Shown here: positions 1-11,462 of the stretch, in pieces | How the letters are laid out: each line of letters starts with the position of its first letter | How positions within the stretch are numbered: position 1 is the first letter of the stretch | Source of the DNA: Massariosphaeria phaeospora | Taxonomy: Eukaryota > Ascomycota > Dothideomycetes > Pleosporales | NCBI GenBank assembly: GCA_011032825.1 | Contig: JAADJZ010000014.1 | Span: 310,001 to 374,000, forward strand | Direction: 5' to 3' | Length of the DNA: 64,000 bases | Translations under genes and position numbers: made by a program | Notes under the pieces: model-generated | Seen by the model: the letters and a program-made list of their open reading frames with translations, nothing else | Told to the model about the DNA's origin: nothing | Database searches by the model: none

Positions 1-445
1 TGAATTTCACTCACCAACTTCGGACGTTCGGCAAAGGCTTCCGTCTGGATCCTCACGCCATGCTTGTAATTATACAACACCTGTTGCCAATCTGGTTCCC
101 AGAGATCGGTCTCGCTACGATAGGCTAGCTCACCCCCTAGCATCAAAGTGGTAAGCTGCGGCACAAGATTCTCTGCCACCAACTTCTGGTTGCGTAAATT
201 CGACTCTGTTTTCGTAGTCATAAAACCTTTACTGGTAAGCAAATAAGCTTTGATACTATTAAGATAAAAACTCACGTTCCAACAATTAAACGGAGGGATG
301 CGTCTCGCCACGCAAGATTCACCCATTTCTGAATAGGCGGGTTCTCGGGACCTTTATTGGGTGTTCAAGGGTTCATGCCCACCTCCTTATGTGTGTCCTC
401 CAGCAAGTCCCACGCGGGGATAGTATCCTCCAACACTCAGAGGCC
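1..445 (-). pseudogene. Berberine-bridge-type FAD oxidase, decayed copy, cut by the window edge
   Basis: Read on the minus strand, 365-443 gives GGYYPRVGLAGGHT, a stop, then GGGHEPL. This is a damaged version of the FAD-binding loop GGNCPTVGIAGGYSQGGGHG seen intact in the oxidase at 2495-4216. The Cys that would bind the flavin is Tyr, and the stop (387-389) sits where the intact copy has Gln. About 15-352 then encodes the C-terminal part, with VNLAWRDASLRLIVG, a likely 44-nt intron at 232-275 and a BBE-like tail (EPDWQQVLYN). The middle of the protein between these pieces is missing. A donor-like GTGAGT at 9-14 suggests the gene runs past the left edge. I infer a pseudogene; C-to-T change at the Gln codon would explain the stop. 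Confidence 0.6.
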
Positions 446-893
446 TCTCGTGATGCAATGTTGGAGCGGTTGCTTAGCTTGGATGCGGGTTGACCCCTAC
501 TGTCCCGGCTTCTCGGTCTGCATATCCAACAGTCCTTGCCCTGGTACTTAATCCACCGTCTTAACCCGCTTTTGACAATTTTGCGAGGAATTGGCATTGG
601 CTTCTTGCCGTTGACCAGGAATCAGTGCGGAGTTTCCCGAGTAAAGCACATGCATTTATAGAGGAAGAGCCGGGCGGTTTGCCTTCTGTACCGACGCATC
701 GGAAAGCGGTCGGTTCTCCTCCGTCTGCTAGAACACCGTGGTCCATGACTACGCGACGCATACAATTTGATATACGGAGACATAATCCATGTGAGACTGT
801 CGAAAAAATTCATGAATATTCATTTCAATGGTTCTACGGTTTCGCCACCGCTACTTGATTGCATGGCACCCGGTTGGATCTCCAATCTCCTTG
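446..893. other. Gene-free stretch beside the oxidase pseudogene
   Basis: Only short overlapping frames occur here. The lost N-terminal half of the pseudogene would be expected in this interval on the minus strand, but no recognisable FAD-domain sequence remains in it. Confidence 0.4.
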
Positions 894-1988
894 CTATGGA
901 GCGAAAGGCCAGCCAACAATATTCGCAGTCAAGTGATCTCCAGCAGAGATCTCCTCAGCCTTGGCTTTGAGTTCCTCCACATCCCAATTCGCCCAGAGAA
1001 ATCTGCCATTCAGGAAGTGGGCCTCAGGAAGCGTACACCAGACCATAAACCCAGCAGGTAGTTTCACTAAGGCCATTAGCTAACATCTTCAGATCTGGAT
1101 AGGCCCGAGCAAAGTATCCAACGAGGCGCGGATGTAACTCACCATCATCCATCGGTAGCGCATCAGGAGTCGCGCCCGACTTCCGGAATATGTTCGTATC
1201 CACCATCCCGGGGTGCACCGATGCACAGAAGACATTCGGGTTCTCAGCCGCCAGATACTCCATGGTCTTGATCATAGCGAACTTCGAGCATTGATATGCA
1301 GACATGCTGACGGTCATCTTGACGGGCATGACTAACGAGCCACTGACGACTGCTAGCGCTGCCGCTCCACTAGTGTTGGCCGAGGGAAACAGGACTTTCG
1401 AGCAGACAATTGCGCCTTTTACGTTCGTCTTTCCAGGGAATTAGCATCTTCTCCAATCAGTAATGAAGCTTGGGAAGTTCACCTCATATGCCTTCCAGTA
1501 ATCTCCCACATCTGCCTTCGCGATCGGGGCGGGCGAGGGAAGGTAGCCAGCGTTCAGGACCAGCACATCCCACGTGCCCACTGCGTCTGCGACCTTCTGT
1601 ACTGCGGCGTCGTCGGTAACATCAGCTGCGATTACCGAAATGGTCGACTCTCCCGTGATGGAGGACTTGGTCTCTTGGAGCGTGGACGCGGTTCGGCCGA
1701 CGAGGACAATGTGTTTGGCGCCCGCAGAGGCGAACGCTTGGGCTGTCGCGCGGCCAATTCCGCTACCCTAACATTCATGAGCTATTATTCACCAGCACCT
1801 GGACAACAACTATGTTTTTCTGTGTTTTGACTTACGGCCCCGGTTATGATGATAGTCTTGCCGTCGTGGGTTCGTCCGAGCTTGCTGGGGTCAATGGCTG
1901 GGTAGATCTCGTTGTGCCATGTAGGTACTGGGGACGGGAAAGGTGGTTGCATTTCGAAGGTGAGTGCGGGTGGGAGGGTGACATTCAA
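894..1988 (-). CDS. Short-chain dehydrogenase/reductase (classical SDR)
   Basis: Four exons (1836-1988, 1483-1767, 1143-1428, 894-1066) join into a 298-aa protein; the introns of 68, 54 and 76 nt all have GT-AG ends and branch-like CTAAT sequences. Joining exon 1 to exon 2 creates the NAD(P)-binding motif TGAGSGIG. Further on are D-V-T, the LNAG motif, a Ser in AVVSGS and the catalytic YxxxK (SAYQCSK). The C terminus (FLNGRFLWANWDVEEL) is typical of fungal SDRs that act on small oxidised metabolites. The substrate cannot be told from sequence. The gene lies between two berberine-bridge-type oxidases, which suggests a tailoring role in secondary metabolism. It looks intact. Confidence 0.85.
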
Positions 1989-2494
1989 ACGAACGGAACC
2001 TCCGGAAGGCCGTTATAAACCTTTGCCAAGACTCAGGCTAGTGCACTCTGTAACAGATCCGTTATTGATCCCTGTTGGTAATGGACCCATGGATCCTGGT
2101 TAGATCCCGAGAGCTCCCGAAAACACTAGCTTATTATCGGTGCATTTCCCTCGACGGACTGAGTTCATTGCCTGTTCTGTAGTACTCGGACATGCAGGCG
2201 TATTTTGGCTCCATGTGAGGAGTTGCTGCTCAATAGTTGACCGAGAAAATAGACTTGCATTCCGCAACTGATAACCAGCGATGCGGCGCCCAAATGCAAC
2301 GCGTGGCATCTGTCGCGCGAATGTACCTCCGTCCGTACATGCGCACGAAAGACACGAACGTGCATTGTTGGTTCCACACCTGCGGACTGTGAGTCTCAGA
2401 CGCCGAGGACTCTACCGCCTATTCTAATATCTGTATATGTACCTGGTCGGATTCTTTCACATTCCTGTGCCTAGTACCGTCTCCGTTGCCCAAG
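1989..2494. other. Divergent intergenic region between SDR and FAD oxidase
   Basis: About 500 bp between the SDR start (minus strand) and the oxidase start (plus strand). It should hold both promoters. I see no distinct TATA box or repeat. Confidence 0.5.
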
Positions 2495-4216
2495 ATGCAT
2501 TCACACAGTCTCCCCAATATTCTTTTTCTCGTTACGATCATACCTGCGGTTGCTATTGGATCGTATGCAGCACCACAATGCCGAACTATACCCGAAGATG
2601 CTTCGTGGCCGGCACAGTCGGCTTGGAGGGCTCTCAATGAGTCGGTCGATGGACGGCTCATCAGCGTCGCCCCCATTGCCGCTCCGTGCCATACAACTCT
2701 GTTTGGCCAACCAAATCCGGAGTACGATTCTGGCAAGTGCGACATCCTACGCAATACCTGGTTTCTTCCGGAGACACATTTGACGTCATCATCTTCTGCG
2801 ATGGCTTATCCCTTCTCAAATAACAGCTGCAGCCCATTTTTGGGGCCTGACCTGTCTTGCAATATTGGCTTCCACAACAGCTACGCCATCAACGCTTCTG
2901 GAGCAGTGGACTTCCAGAAGGCTATTGCTTTCGTGAAGGAGCACAATATTCGCTTGACTATACGTAATACTGGCCACGACTACCTTGGAAAATCTACCGG
3001 AGCACATTCTCTAGCAATTTGGACCCATTACATGAAGGACATCAAGCTTATCCCTCAGTATAAAAGCTTGGCATATTCGGGACCAGCAATCGAACTCCAC
3101 GCAGGGGTAGAAGTTCACGAAGCATATGCGTTCGCAGATGCGAACCGCCTCGTGGTCGTAGGTGGCAACTGCCCTACTGTAGGAATCGCCGGGGGATACA
3201 GTCAGGGAGGCGGCCATGGCCCGTTTGCCTCCAAATTTGGCTTGGCTGCCGATCAAGTGCTTGAGTGGCAACTGGTTACTTCCGCTGGTGAGCTAATTAC
3301 TGCCACACCCTTTGAATATCCGGACTTGTTCTGGGCTTTACGGGGAGGGGGTGGATCCACTTACGGCGCAGTAGTCTCGATGACGGTCAAGGCCTTCCCT
3401 GACATGCATGTGTCCACAGCTCACATCACGCTTTTGAAATCCGGGACTAATGCGGACGCATTATACGACGTCGTACGAACTTTCCTCAAGAACCTTCCCA
3501 AGGTCGTGGATCGTGGTGTGATGGTTACGTGGATTGCAGCACCCTTTGGATTCATGGTTTCGCCTGCATTCGCACCCGGCTTGCACAAAGAAGAATTGGA
3601 CAGTCTCCTGAAACCAACAGTCGACAAGTTGAAAAAGCTTAACCTGACATACCAGTATTCCTCTACTGAGTTCAACACGTTTCTGTCCGGATATAAGTCA
3701 CTCCCGAACTCTTGGAACGTCTCGGATTATAACCTTGGGGGTCGACTCATCCCACGTTCTCTTGTGGAACAAGACCTTGAGTCGATTTTGAGCGCGATTC
3801 GATACATTAGTGAAAACGCTTTCATGTCAGGTGTGTCCTTCAACGCCCAGCATGGAGTCTCGGACCCCGACGAAGTTGGTGTGAATCCATACATGCGTCA
3901 GTCACTTTTCAACATCGCAGTTGGAACGCCAATCAACTATACAGATTGGTCAGCGACAAAAGCGGCGCAAGATCGCATCACAAACGACCTTCTACCTCGG
4001 CTGGAGAAACTCACACCAAACGGCGGGGCATACCTGAACGAGGCAGATTTCCAAGCGCCGGACTTCAAATCTCTGTTTTACGGTGCGCACTACGACATGC
4101 TTGAAAGCATCAAGGCGCGGTATGATCCACTCGATATGTTCTATGCAAAGACTGCAGTAGGAAGTGACAGGTGGACTCAGCAGGCAAATGGGAGACTCTG
4201 CAGGACGGCCAATTAG
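2495..4216 (+). CDS. Secreted FAD-linked oxidase, berberine-bridge type
   Basis: Uninterrupted 573-aa frame. I chose ATG 2495 because the longer frame begins with a non-ATG codon. The N terminus (MHSHSLPNILFLVTIIPAVA) looks like a secretion signal. An FAD_binding_4 domain follows: His in IRNTGHDY and Cys in VVGGNCPTVG are placed as in bicovalently flavinylated enzymes, followed by GGYSQGGGHG and LRGGGGSTYGAV. The C terminus carries a BBE domain with YLNEADFQAPDF and ARYDPLDMFY. Several N-glycosylation-type sites fit secretion. Such enzymes oxidise alcohols, sugars or alkaloid-like metabolites using O2; the substrate here is unknown. The damaged paralogue at the left edge suggests a local duplication. 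Confidence 0.85.
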   Translation: MHSHSLPNILFLVTIIPAVAIGSYAAPQCRTIPEDASWPAQSAWRALNESVDGRLISVAPIAAPCHTTLFGQPNPEYDSGKCDILRNTWFLPETHLTSSSSAMAYPFSNNSCSPFLGPDLSCNIGFHNSYAINASGAVDFQKAIAFVKEHNIRLTIRNTGHDYLGKSTGAHSLAIWTHYMKDIKLIPQYKSLAYSGPAIELHAGVEVHEAYAFADANRLVVVGGNCPTVGIAGGYSQGGGHGPFASKFGLAADQVLEWQLVTSAGELITATPFEYPDLFWALRGGGGSTYGAVVSMTVKAFPDMHVSTAHITLLKSGTNADALYDVVRTFLKNLPKVVDRGVMVTWIAAPFGFMVSPAFAPGLHKEELDSLLKPTVDKLKKLNLTYQYSSTEFNTFLSGYKSLPNSWNVSDYNLGGRLIPRSLVEQDLESILSAIRYISENAFMSGVSFNAQHGVSDPDEVGVNPYMRQSLFNIAVGTPINYTDWSATKAAQDRITNDLLPRLEKLTPNGGAYLNEADFQAPDFKSLFYGAHYDMLESIKARYDPLDMFYAKTAVGSDRWTQQANGRLCRTAN

Positions 4217-4437
4217 ATGATGTGATGAGATTGGAGAACCAGTCATGCGGAACTACACCCAGGTTGGGATGGAAATAGTTTGCCAGAGCGCTTTTGGTAG
4301 TCACCACGGCACAGAACCAGCTGTATCCGCTAGTTTCTATGGATAGATAGTTAGTTTCAGATGGCGGAGTCACCATGTTATCTTCTAACAGCAACCCAAT
4401 ATTATCTCCCCAAAGTATTGAACGGCCGGCATCCATT

Positions 4438-5300
4438 ATGTCCAAATATCCAGTTGCTGTATGTGCTGGGCTCCTAGCTTACCATGGCTTCTTCATCCAT
4501 GGTGAATGGCACCTCAGCATCCCGAAAGTCGTTTTCGTCCATATAGCACTCGTGTGTTTTTCGATGTACTTTTTGTACAATAGCTGCAGTGCATTCAGCA
4601 CGGCTTGCACCTCCTTTGTGGTATTGGCAGGCTCCCCTTGAGCATTCGCGCAAACTTTTACTATTTGCGAGCATGACCATTCGTCGTCTGTATTTTCACT
4701 GCCTTCGCCGATTTTCGGGACCAAAGTTTGCTGCCGTCACCAAGTTCTGGCACGTCTACCATGCGAGGTACTCTACGAATTATCTTGTGATGCAAAAACT
4801 ATATGAAGAGTATAGCACTCTAGTCAGGACGGGTAAGTCTAGCGTGAGCCATACCATGTTAAAAAAGTCTCACTTTTGCTAGGCCCGAATGAGATAACCA
4901 TTTTCCATCCATTGGGAATCGATCTGTTAGACGGGCCACGGAACACTAATACTAAGGATAGTTTTTACAATGTCCTAAGGCCCCGTACATCTGCTATCTT
5001 TACCCGGGACGTTGAAGATCATCGAGACCGCCGTAAAGCCTGGGAGCATTCACTATCAAGTAAAGGTGCACTATACCTCCCCCAATCAACGCAAATTTCA
5101 GTTCTAAAGTTACCAGCGATGACTGCTTTCCGGCCCCGAATTGCGGAAGAGGCTCTTGCGTTTCAACAAGCTATCGCTACGCATAACAAACAAACCGTCG
5201 ATGTCAACGACGTTATGACGTGGTTCGCCTTCGATACGATGGGCGATATTGTCTTTGGTGAAGACTTCGGAAACCTAAGTCTCAAACAATGTTGATAAAC
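4438..5300 (+). pseudogene. Cytochrome P450, N-terminal half only
   Basis: The piece starts with a membrane-anchor segment (MSKYPVAVCAGLLAYHGFFI), shifts frame near 4630, then continues with RLYFHCLRRFSGPKFAAVTK, a typical fungal P450 proline/anchor region. Two canonical introns (4833-4882 and 5066-5116) still splice in frame to give RTGPNEITIFHP, AIFTRDVEDHRDRRKAWEHS and FDTMGDIVFGEDFG. The reading then breaks down at stops near 5295. The I-helix, ExxR and the haem Cys motif FxxGxRxC are all absent downstream, so the protein cannot bind haem. I infer a truncated pseudogene; the retained splice sites suggest fairly recent loss. Confidence 0.75.
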
Positions 5301-6463
5301 AGCGAAATACTTGAGGCGTAGCTTGCAAGTTATAGGGTATATGAGTTTATTTGTACATCTCTGAAGCCATGTATCCAGCACCGTTGTCGATCTTACAGGC
5401 CGACATTGAGAAAGGGCTAATCTTAGAATCTGAAACGTATGCAACCTGAAAACAGTCGTATGAATTTCGTTCAATCTTTTTTGATCCAAATAGAAGTCTT
5501 CCGTAGATGGGTGCTTGCCTATGCATTTACTGAGTAATACGTGAACATACACAATATAATCACGTGTGTGTGGGGACAGCTTGTACTTCGGTAGGCATAG
5601 TGCTATGGAGCTGTCAAGCTGACCAAACGTCAGCCATCGATTTGTCCTTCTCGCACGTAATACAGCTGCTGGAGAAGGCTGTGATAAAGTCGCTTTCTAC
5701 ACTGATTGGGGTGAATCTACACAGATACCTAGGTAAGGATGAGCGGTATTATGTAAGCTTCTTTTTATAACCTCAATTCAAAGATCGTCCACTCACTAAT
5801 TTTGAGATTGCAAATCTTCAGAAACTGTAAAAGTAATTTTCGGAAGTATCATTCTATGGTTTTTGGGGTTTATCTAGTACACAGAGATGAGATCAAAGCC
5901 CCTCGTAGCTCAGAACACAAATCACGTGGTTTCAAAAGCTAACACAAATCTGCTGTTCGTGATTGGAACAGTGCGCGGTCATCGGCGGGACCGCCTTTCG
6001 GAAGTATACAGCTAATCCCAACGAGCTACCTCGGCGAGCAGAGATCAAAATGGCAGTGGAGGTTTCCACACGGCGGAAAGGTTAGAAAACACGTACTACA
6101 TGACATTATTCTAATAAAATCGTTCGCATGGTGTTTGCGGCAGAGATACCTTCGTCCTCGACGCTACGAGCACTCGAGCTAGGGACCTTGGCGTACACGA
6201 CCAGAAGATCTCACGGTCGCTCTAGTGTAACTTCTGACTTCCCACGGAGGGATTACTTAAACCTACATGCACGTTGAATATGAACATTGGTAAGCCAAGC
6301 ACTGAGAATTCACGATGCATGCCATATAGAGCAGGTTGCCGAGCATGTACGAGAAGAAAGCACGACTTCGCTGTTATAGTCGTGGCTTTTGATTACTAAG
6401 TAGATCCTCACTTCCAAGTCATGCGCAGATGATCAACACATGGATGAGATGGGAAAGGGCAGA
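5301..6463. other. Gene-free AT-rich stretch after the P450 remnant
   Basis: No frame here resembles a known protein. A few codons after the break (KYLRRSLQVIGYM) could be eroded P450 sequence, but stops are frequent and no haem-binding motif is found on either strand. Confidence 0.5.
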
Positions 6464-7776
6464 TCAGACATCCTCCTGCTGTTTCGTCCGATGGACCGCT
6501 ATCGTCTTCAAGACGTAGATACCCGGATCGCCTTCCGGAAGAGGTTCAATCAGGTCCCCTTCGCTCTCATTTGTGTGCTGAAAAGTGTGCCTGAAAAGGG
6601 AAGATACAAGTCAGCAAGTTTCGTAACCAATTAACGTATCGCAATGATGCTCACCTCTTGCCACTGCCGGGGGCTGTGATTTTCGTAGTCGATTTCGGAT
6701 TTGTAGATCCATAACTAGAAGCTGCGCGAATAGTAGACTTGAACCGCAAGATCAACGTGTCGATCAAAGGTCGCATGTGAAGTACACAAGCTGAGATGAG
6801 ATAGCAGGTAACTTCGCATGTAGTGCTAATGTCCAGCCGTCCGCCGCTGCTTTTTATCTTCTTTATGTTGATGAAGAACGCAAATCGAGCAATAGAAGCC
6901 GCTAGTCCACTGATATTTGGTGAGCGTCAAGTTTTCGAACGAAATGTGCGCAAGTGACTTACATTGTGCCAACCAGAAAAGTAGTAAGTACCCCGAACTT
7001 CACTCTTTTGGACATCTGCAGCTTCAAAATGATCGGTATCGGTATCAAGATAATGGCGACATCGGTGACTATGTTCGGAATGCTGGACATAGAGTACAGC
7101 TTTATTGTATTTCCGCATTGCCCCTTCATACTTTTATCCCATGTAAATGCAAGTGGGCGGCAATTGCAAAGGGTGGCGATAATGTACGCCACCGCGTTAC
7201 CTACAAGAATGAAGGTGACAACTTGTATTGTTCGGTATGCCCAGCGCACATGGAAAAAAATGTGGTTGTAGATGTCGAGGATCGCGAGTTTGGGCAATGT
7301 GTTTGCAAACGCGTATACAACTGGACTATCGACGGAAGTACTAAGTCAGCCAGGTTCGTGTCAGAGTGTGTCAGAGGTTGTTGTCTTAGGATCTAAGCTG
7401 CGTTATCATGAGAAAGGGTTACGTACACCTAAAAAACCCGAGCGTTAGCGATGGATCTTCTCCACTACATGCAAGAATTGGCGGTCCTTACCCAGAAAGC
7501 CGCCATTTTCCGACCGGGTATTGTCTTAGTATACCCACTTGAGATATCCATCGCTGTAAATTGGCATTAGTTTCCCAAAAAGAGAGGAATGAAAAGGCGC
7601 GTACTGAGGAATAGCGACGCAAGGGTTAAGTTGAACGAAAACGAAAGCGGAACGAGTATATCTGCGTATTGCCAAGGCGCTTTCGCCGTGAATCTCGTCC
7701 ATGAACGCAGCGCCACGAAAATAACATTGATGACGATCATCAAAATTTGGACATAGGCAGAGAAGTGGTAAGCCAT
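6464..7776 (-). CDS. Fungal rhodopsin-domain integral membrane protein (copy 1)
   Basis: Multi-exon membrane protein. Exon 1 (7605-7776) begins MAYHFSAYVQILMIVINVIF; exon 2 is 7492-7553. The main exon (about 6963-7340) holds LPKLAILDIYNHIFF, CRPLAFTWD and SSIPNIVTDVAIILIPIPI, the hallmarks of the fungal seven-helix rhodopsin-like domain. Exons 6655-6909 and 6464-6590 add the last helices and a polar tail ending VLKTIAVHRTKQQEDV. Introns with good borders lie at 7554-7604, 6910-6962 and 6591-6654. The junction between 7341 and 7491 is not resolved: direct splicing is out of phase, so either a tiny exon is present or the gene is slightly damaged. These proteins often sit in metabolic clusters; their function is unknown. 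Confidence 0.65.
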
Positions 7777-9345
7777 CACTACACCCGCGTGTAAAACGTC
7801 GAAAATTTGCGATGGCGAGAACCGGTAGATTAATGGACTGCATTTAGATATAGGACTCGACCTTGACTGCGAGTTTGCTTTTGCTGCTTCCTTATTTGCA
7901 CGCGAGTGCGGGCACGTAATCCAACGGTCAAGCCGTTGTAGATCCGGATATCTCGGTCGGACTACCCGCAAAGTGCCGTACAGTATACAAATTTCCAGCT
8001 AGTTACTAAGCTAGTTTCTATGTATAGAATCACCAAACCGCTTAGCGGCTCTCTGAAAAGATACGACCTTCCATCTTGTGGCACCGTTGCAGGTTTCAAG
8101 ACAAGATAAAATACCGAAGAGACTGATTCATTCGCAGCCTTCGTAATTTCTTCCCAAAATGGGCATAGCTTTGCTTCTACGTCCTGCACATAGGTTCTAC
8201 ATATAGATTAGCGCCCTCTGTCGGGCGAGCTACGGGCGGAACCAGTGACATGCTATGCCTAGGGGCGCTCAAGCCTCAATCCCACAAGAAAAGCAATAGC
8301 AGCGAACCTACTACTCAATCCTAGTCTATGACATACCTTGCGGAAATACTTGCTTTGGTCAATGACGCTGATCACTACGATCATAAGTTGCCGCACAAAT
8401 TGTTGATTCCTTACAACGAGGGCATTGGAGCTCCAAGGGCTAGCCGGAGCTCTAACGATCCTCGTGAAATGGGTCTCTATAAGCCTACCCGATACGATGC
8501 AGCCAATAATTTAGCTGGCTAACATTGCAAGTATGTACATAGATACGGTAGAAAATGGATTGCATTTGTCCAAGGAATTGGCAGGTCTAGGGCGCTGGGC
8601 GTAACTCCTAGCGTAGGTGTTGGCTGCGAAGTAAGTCAAACAGAGTTAGCTCGTCACCGACGGAATGGCATGGGGTTCGAATCAAGTGATCTACCTGTGT
8701 TTCACCCCTTCGAGCCAAGTCACAGCAACAAAGCCCCTCCGGACTTCTACCGAGTGGGGTCACTAATATAGTAGCCGGTGAACTCGGACGCTTCGCTGAA
8801 TCAAACGTTGGCTGAAAGTTGAAACCCACTCAAGAAAACTAGACCAAGCGTGCACGAACGGAAGCCTTCTGAAGCTAGAAGTGCCCGGCGATGCTAGTTT
8901 CCGTCCCTTAAAAAGGGGCGACCCCTCCAGGGCTGATAATAATCTTGGGATGTCGTACGATAAATATTCTCATAGGGCGTTAGTTTACAAACTAGGCGTC
9001 TGGCTAGCAGTTGGCACAAGGCGTAAAGTGCGCTAAGGCGTAAGGTTTCAGCTGAAAGCCTCCTTGTCGTCATTCGTGCGTTCGTTCATTCGTCAATTGG
9101 ACAAATTGTTAAGATACTGGGCATTTTAAGCGACAAGAACGATCGAACAAACTACATCACCACTAGTCAGAGGGTTATCGCGCATGTTCATTCAACATAC
9201 CTATTTTGATCTCCATGGTACTCCGTACAGACATGGCGATATAAGAAAGAATTGAGCTCAAGGCTGAGCAAAATGAAGAGAGGATTCTACATCTAGCCAT
9301 GAAAATCCGTCTGCACGGTTTTCTAGGAGAACTATCTTGTATATT
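7777..9345. other. Gene-free stretch
   Basis: About 1.5 kb with only short frames (for example 8328-8522 on plus) that show no family signature. Nothing here is supported as a gene, RNA or element. Confidence 0.5.
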
Positions 9346-9705
9346 CTACCAATTGACACGAAAGTGCAGTCGCCCCCCCGGCTCGGCTTCATGGTGCAGC
9401 CACCTGGTAGGAGGTTGGCAGAGGGTTGTGAGAGATCAGTAGGGGGGTCTCGCTTCTCACAATCTGCATACGCTGAGTGGTCAATCTGACTGTCACAGAC
9501 CACAAAGTGCCCCTACCGCTATTAGAGGCTATCATTCTATGGTTTTTTACATCTTCACGGGCCCTCTGAAGGCTTCTCTGTCTGGCTCTGTCAGTTAGTT
9601 CAGCCCTAGCCGCCGCTCCACAACCACAACCCCCTGCCAGGTGGCTGCACCATGAAGCCGAGCCGGTGGGGGCGACGGTCGTACAAGCCCAAATTGGTCT
9701 AGTGT
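9346..9705. mobile_element. Inverted-repeat element (MITE-like remnant)
   Basis: The segment 9366-9425 recurs inverted at 9621-9687. Both carry GGCTCGGCTTCATGGTGCAG followed by CCACCTGG. Weaker pairing extends outwards to CTACCAATT on the left and AATTGGTCTAG on the right, giving arms of roughly 60-80 bp around about 190 bp of unique sequence. There is no coding capacity inside. The structure fits a non-autonomous terminal-inverted-repeat transposon. I could not identify a target-site duplication. Confidence 0.6.
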
Positions 9706-9786
9706 CGGTTGGAAGACTGGGAAGATAGCGGCACTACAAGTGGAGCTCTTGATTCCGACGAACCCTAAATGCTTTCTCCCCACTCG

Positions 9787-10130
9787 TTACCCCTCGAACC
9801 CATCGTCGCCCCACCTACGGAGTATAACCCCCAACAACTTCCCCTCCACGAAAAGCTTCGCCTCATCTTCCACCAACGTCGCCGCAGCCTCCGGCGCACT
9901 CACGAGTCCAACAAACGCATGGAACGCCGCCTCATCCGCGAGAACAAGCTCCGCAATCCCGTCATACGGCATATCGTCTTGCACGCCAACGAGCATCGCA
10001 GCTGGCCAGGTACCCGCGTCGTCTGCGGAAGGTGCAGGTCGGGAAAAATAGCGACGGGTGTGGCTGAGAAGGAAGTGTTCACCAACGAGGGACTTGAGAA
10101 CTATCCGGGCTAGAAGCTTGGTTACATATC
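9787..10130 (-). pseudogene. EthD-domain protein, start lost (copy 1)
   Basis: The open minus-strand frame runs from a TGA just upstream (about 10131) to the stop at 9787. It gives KSLVGEHFLLSHTRRYFSRP, then DDMPYDGIAELVLADEAAFH and a C-terminal AKLFVEGKLLGVIL. This is the core of the EthD fold, a small alpha/beta-barrel dimer domain found in accessory proteins of degradation and pigment pathways. The usual N terminus (a beta-strand plus a WExxHVP segment) is absent and there is no in-frame ATG ahead of the core. Either an upstream exon is unrecognised or the gene is truncated; I favour truncation. A plus-strand copy lies at 12187-12587. Confidence 0.55.
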
Positions 10131-10200
10131 ATCATACGAATTCACGCATCATCTCGACGTCCACTTTTCCAAGACTTTGTTTCGAAAACAGTACCTAAAG

Positions 10201-11462
10201 ATGATTACAATATCCCAGCGGACCCAACTTGCTGTCTACAGCTTATCTCTGGTCCTGACTACGCTGGCAATTGTCTTACGATTGTGGTCGCGGTATCTCA
10301 AGAAAGCCAAATGGCAAGTAAATGACTACCTGATGGTACTCGACTATGTATGGAACATTCGCCAATCAGGATGCGAGCATCAGTTGATTAGTAAATAGGC
10401 GACCGTAGTTGTCCTGGTGACTGCCGCGATCTTGGGTAAGAAAGGATATCTGAAATGTGTCTTGAAATACAAATCGTACTTACAAAAATTATAGGTGCTA
10501 CTAAGGGACAACTCGGAATCCATCAAGCAGAGGCCTTACAAAAAGACCCAACAATTTTGATTTTCAACCTCAAGGTAGTTGAGCTGCACGCGCCTATTCT
10601 AGCTTATGCTAATATTCGATTTAGTTGACACTGGTCGTCTCAATCCTTTGGATCAGTTCAGCATCATTCGCAAAGATGTCAATCACCCATTTCTATATCC
10701 AGCTGTTCCCAGATAAATGGATGAAAAGGGCTTGTGTAGCGCAATTCATAGCGCTCACAGTAAACTGGGTCGCGGAGTTTATTGCATGTTTTCTCATCTG
10801 TCGTCCGGTCGCCTTCAACTGGGATCGCACCATCCCAGGTGGAAGTTGCGGGGACTACCACGCATTCTGGCTCGCCTCAAGCGTTATAGCAGCAATCTTC
10901 GACTTCACCTGCATCATACTTCCGATGCCGATCTTTTGGAGCCTTAATATGAGTGTAGCCAAGAAGATCGGTCTGACCGTGCTGTTTGGACTAGGCTTCT
11001 TGTATGTGGTGGACATTCGACGCTGTTTCACATCGCACTAATCACAACTGTAGTATATTTGCTGTTACCATCGCCCGAGTCATCTTCAATGAGCGTTTCA
11101 ATTTTGAAGATCTCACCCATGATGGTGCAGTAGTGGTTTTGTTCGCTGTCTTGGAGCCTACGCTTGGTATTGTTGTTGGCTGTTTGCCCATCATAAATCC
11201 AAGTATCTCAAAGGCTACTACAATAGTCAGGTCTATCTTTGCCCCGAAATCGTCGCCTCTGTACTCTTACCCAAAGGGAGATCAGGAGGTGAATAAACCA
11301 TTATCCGACACCAAGAATTGGAGGCGGTTGGAAGAACACTTGTACCCGTTGACCGATATCAGGGTGACTCAAATCACAACAGTGAATGCTTTGCAAAGCC
11401 GAAAGTCCACAGACTCGGTCGCACCATTAAAAGAGGGACAACATCCCGACCAGCAAATTTGA
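10201..11462 (+). CDS. Fungal rhodopsin-domain integral membrane protein (copy 2)
   Basis: Five exons (10201-10347, 10399-10435, 10495-10574, 10625-11001, 11054-11462) sum to 1,050 nt, giving a 349-aa protein with in-phase GT-AG introns. Seven hydrophobic segments are visible. Family landmarks are SSASFAKMSITHFYIQLFP, CRPVAFNWDRTIPGGSC, an Asp-containing helix (AAIFDFTCIILPMPI) and the last helix before a long polar tail with Ser/Thr. The tail ends PLTDIRVTQITTVNALQSRK. An earlier ATG at 10177 would add eight residues. Its neighbours are two damaged EthD genes, one on each side. The family has no defined biochemical role and occurs in large numbers in fungal accessory regions. Confidence 0.85.

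Noticed and set aside
8660..8720. GGTTCGAATC, possible tRNA T-loop
   Set aside because: The surrounding bases do not form T-stem, anticodon or acceptor stems on either strand.
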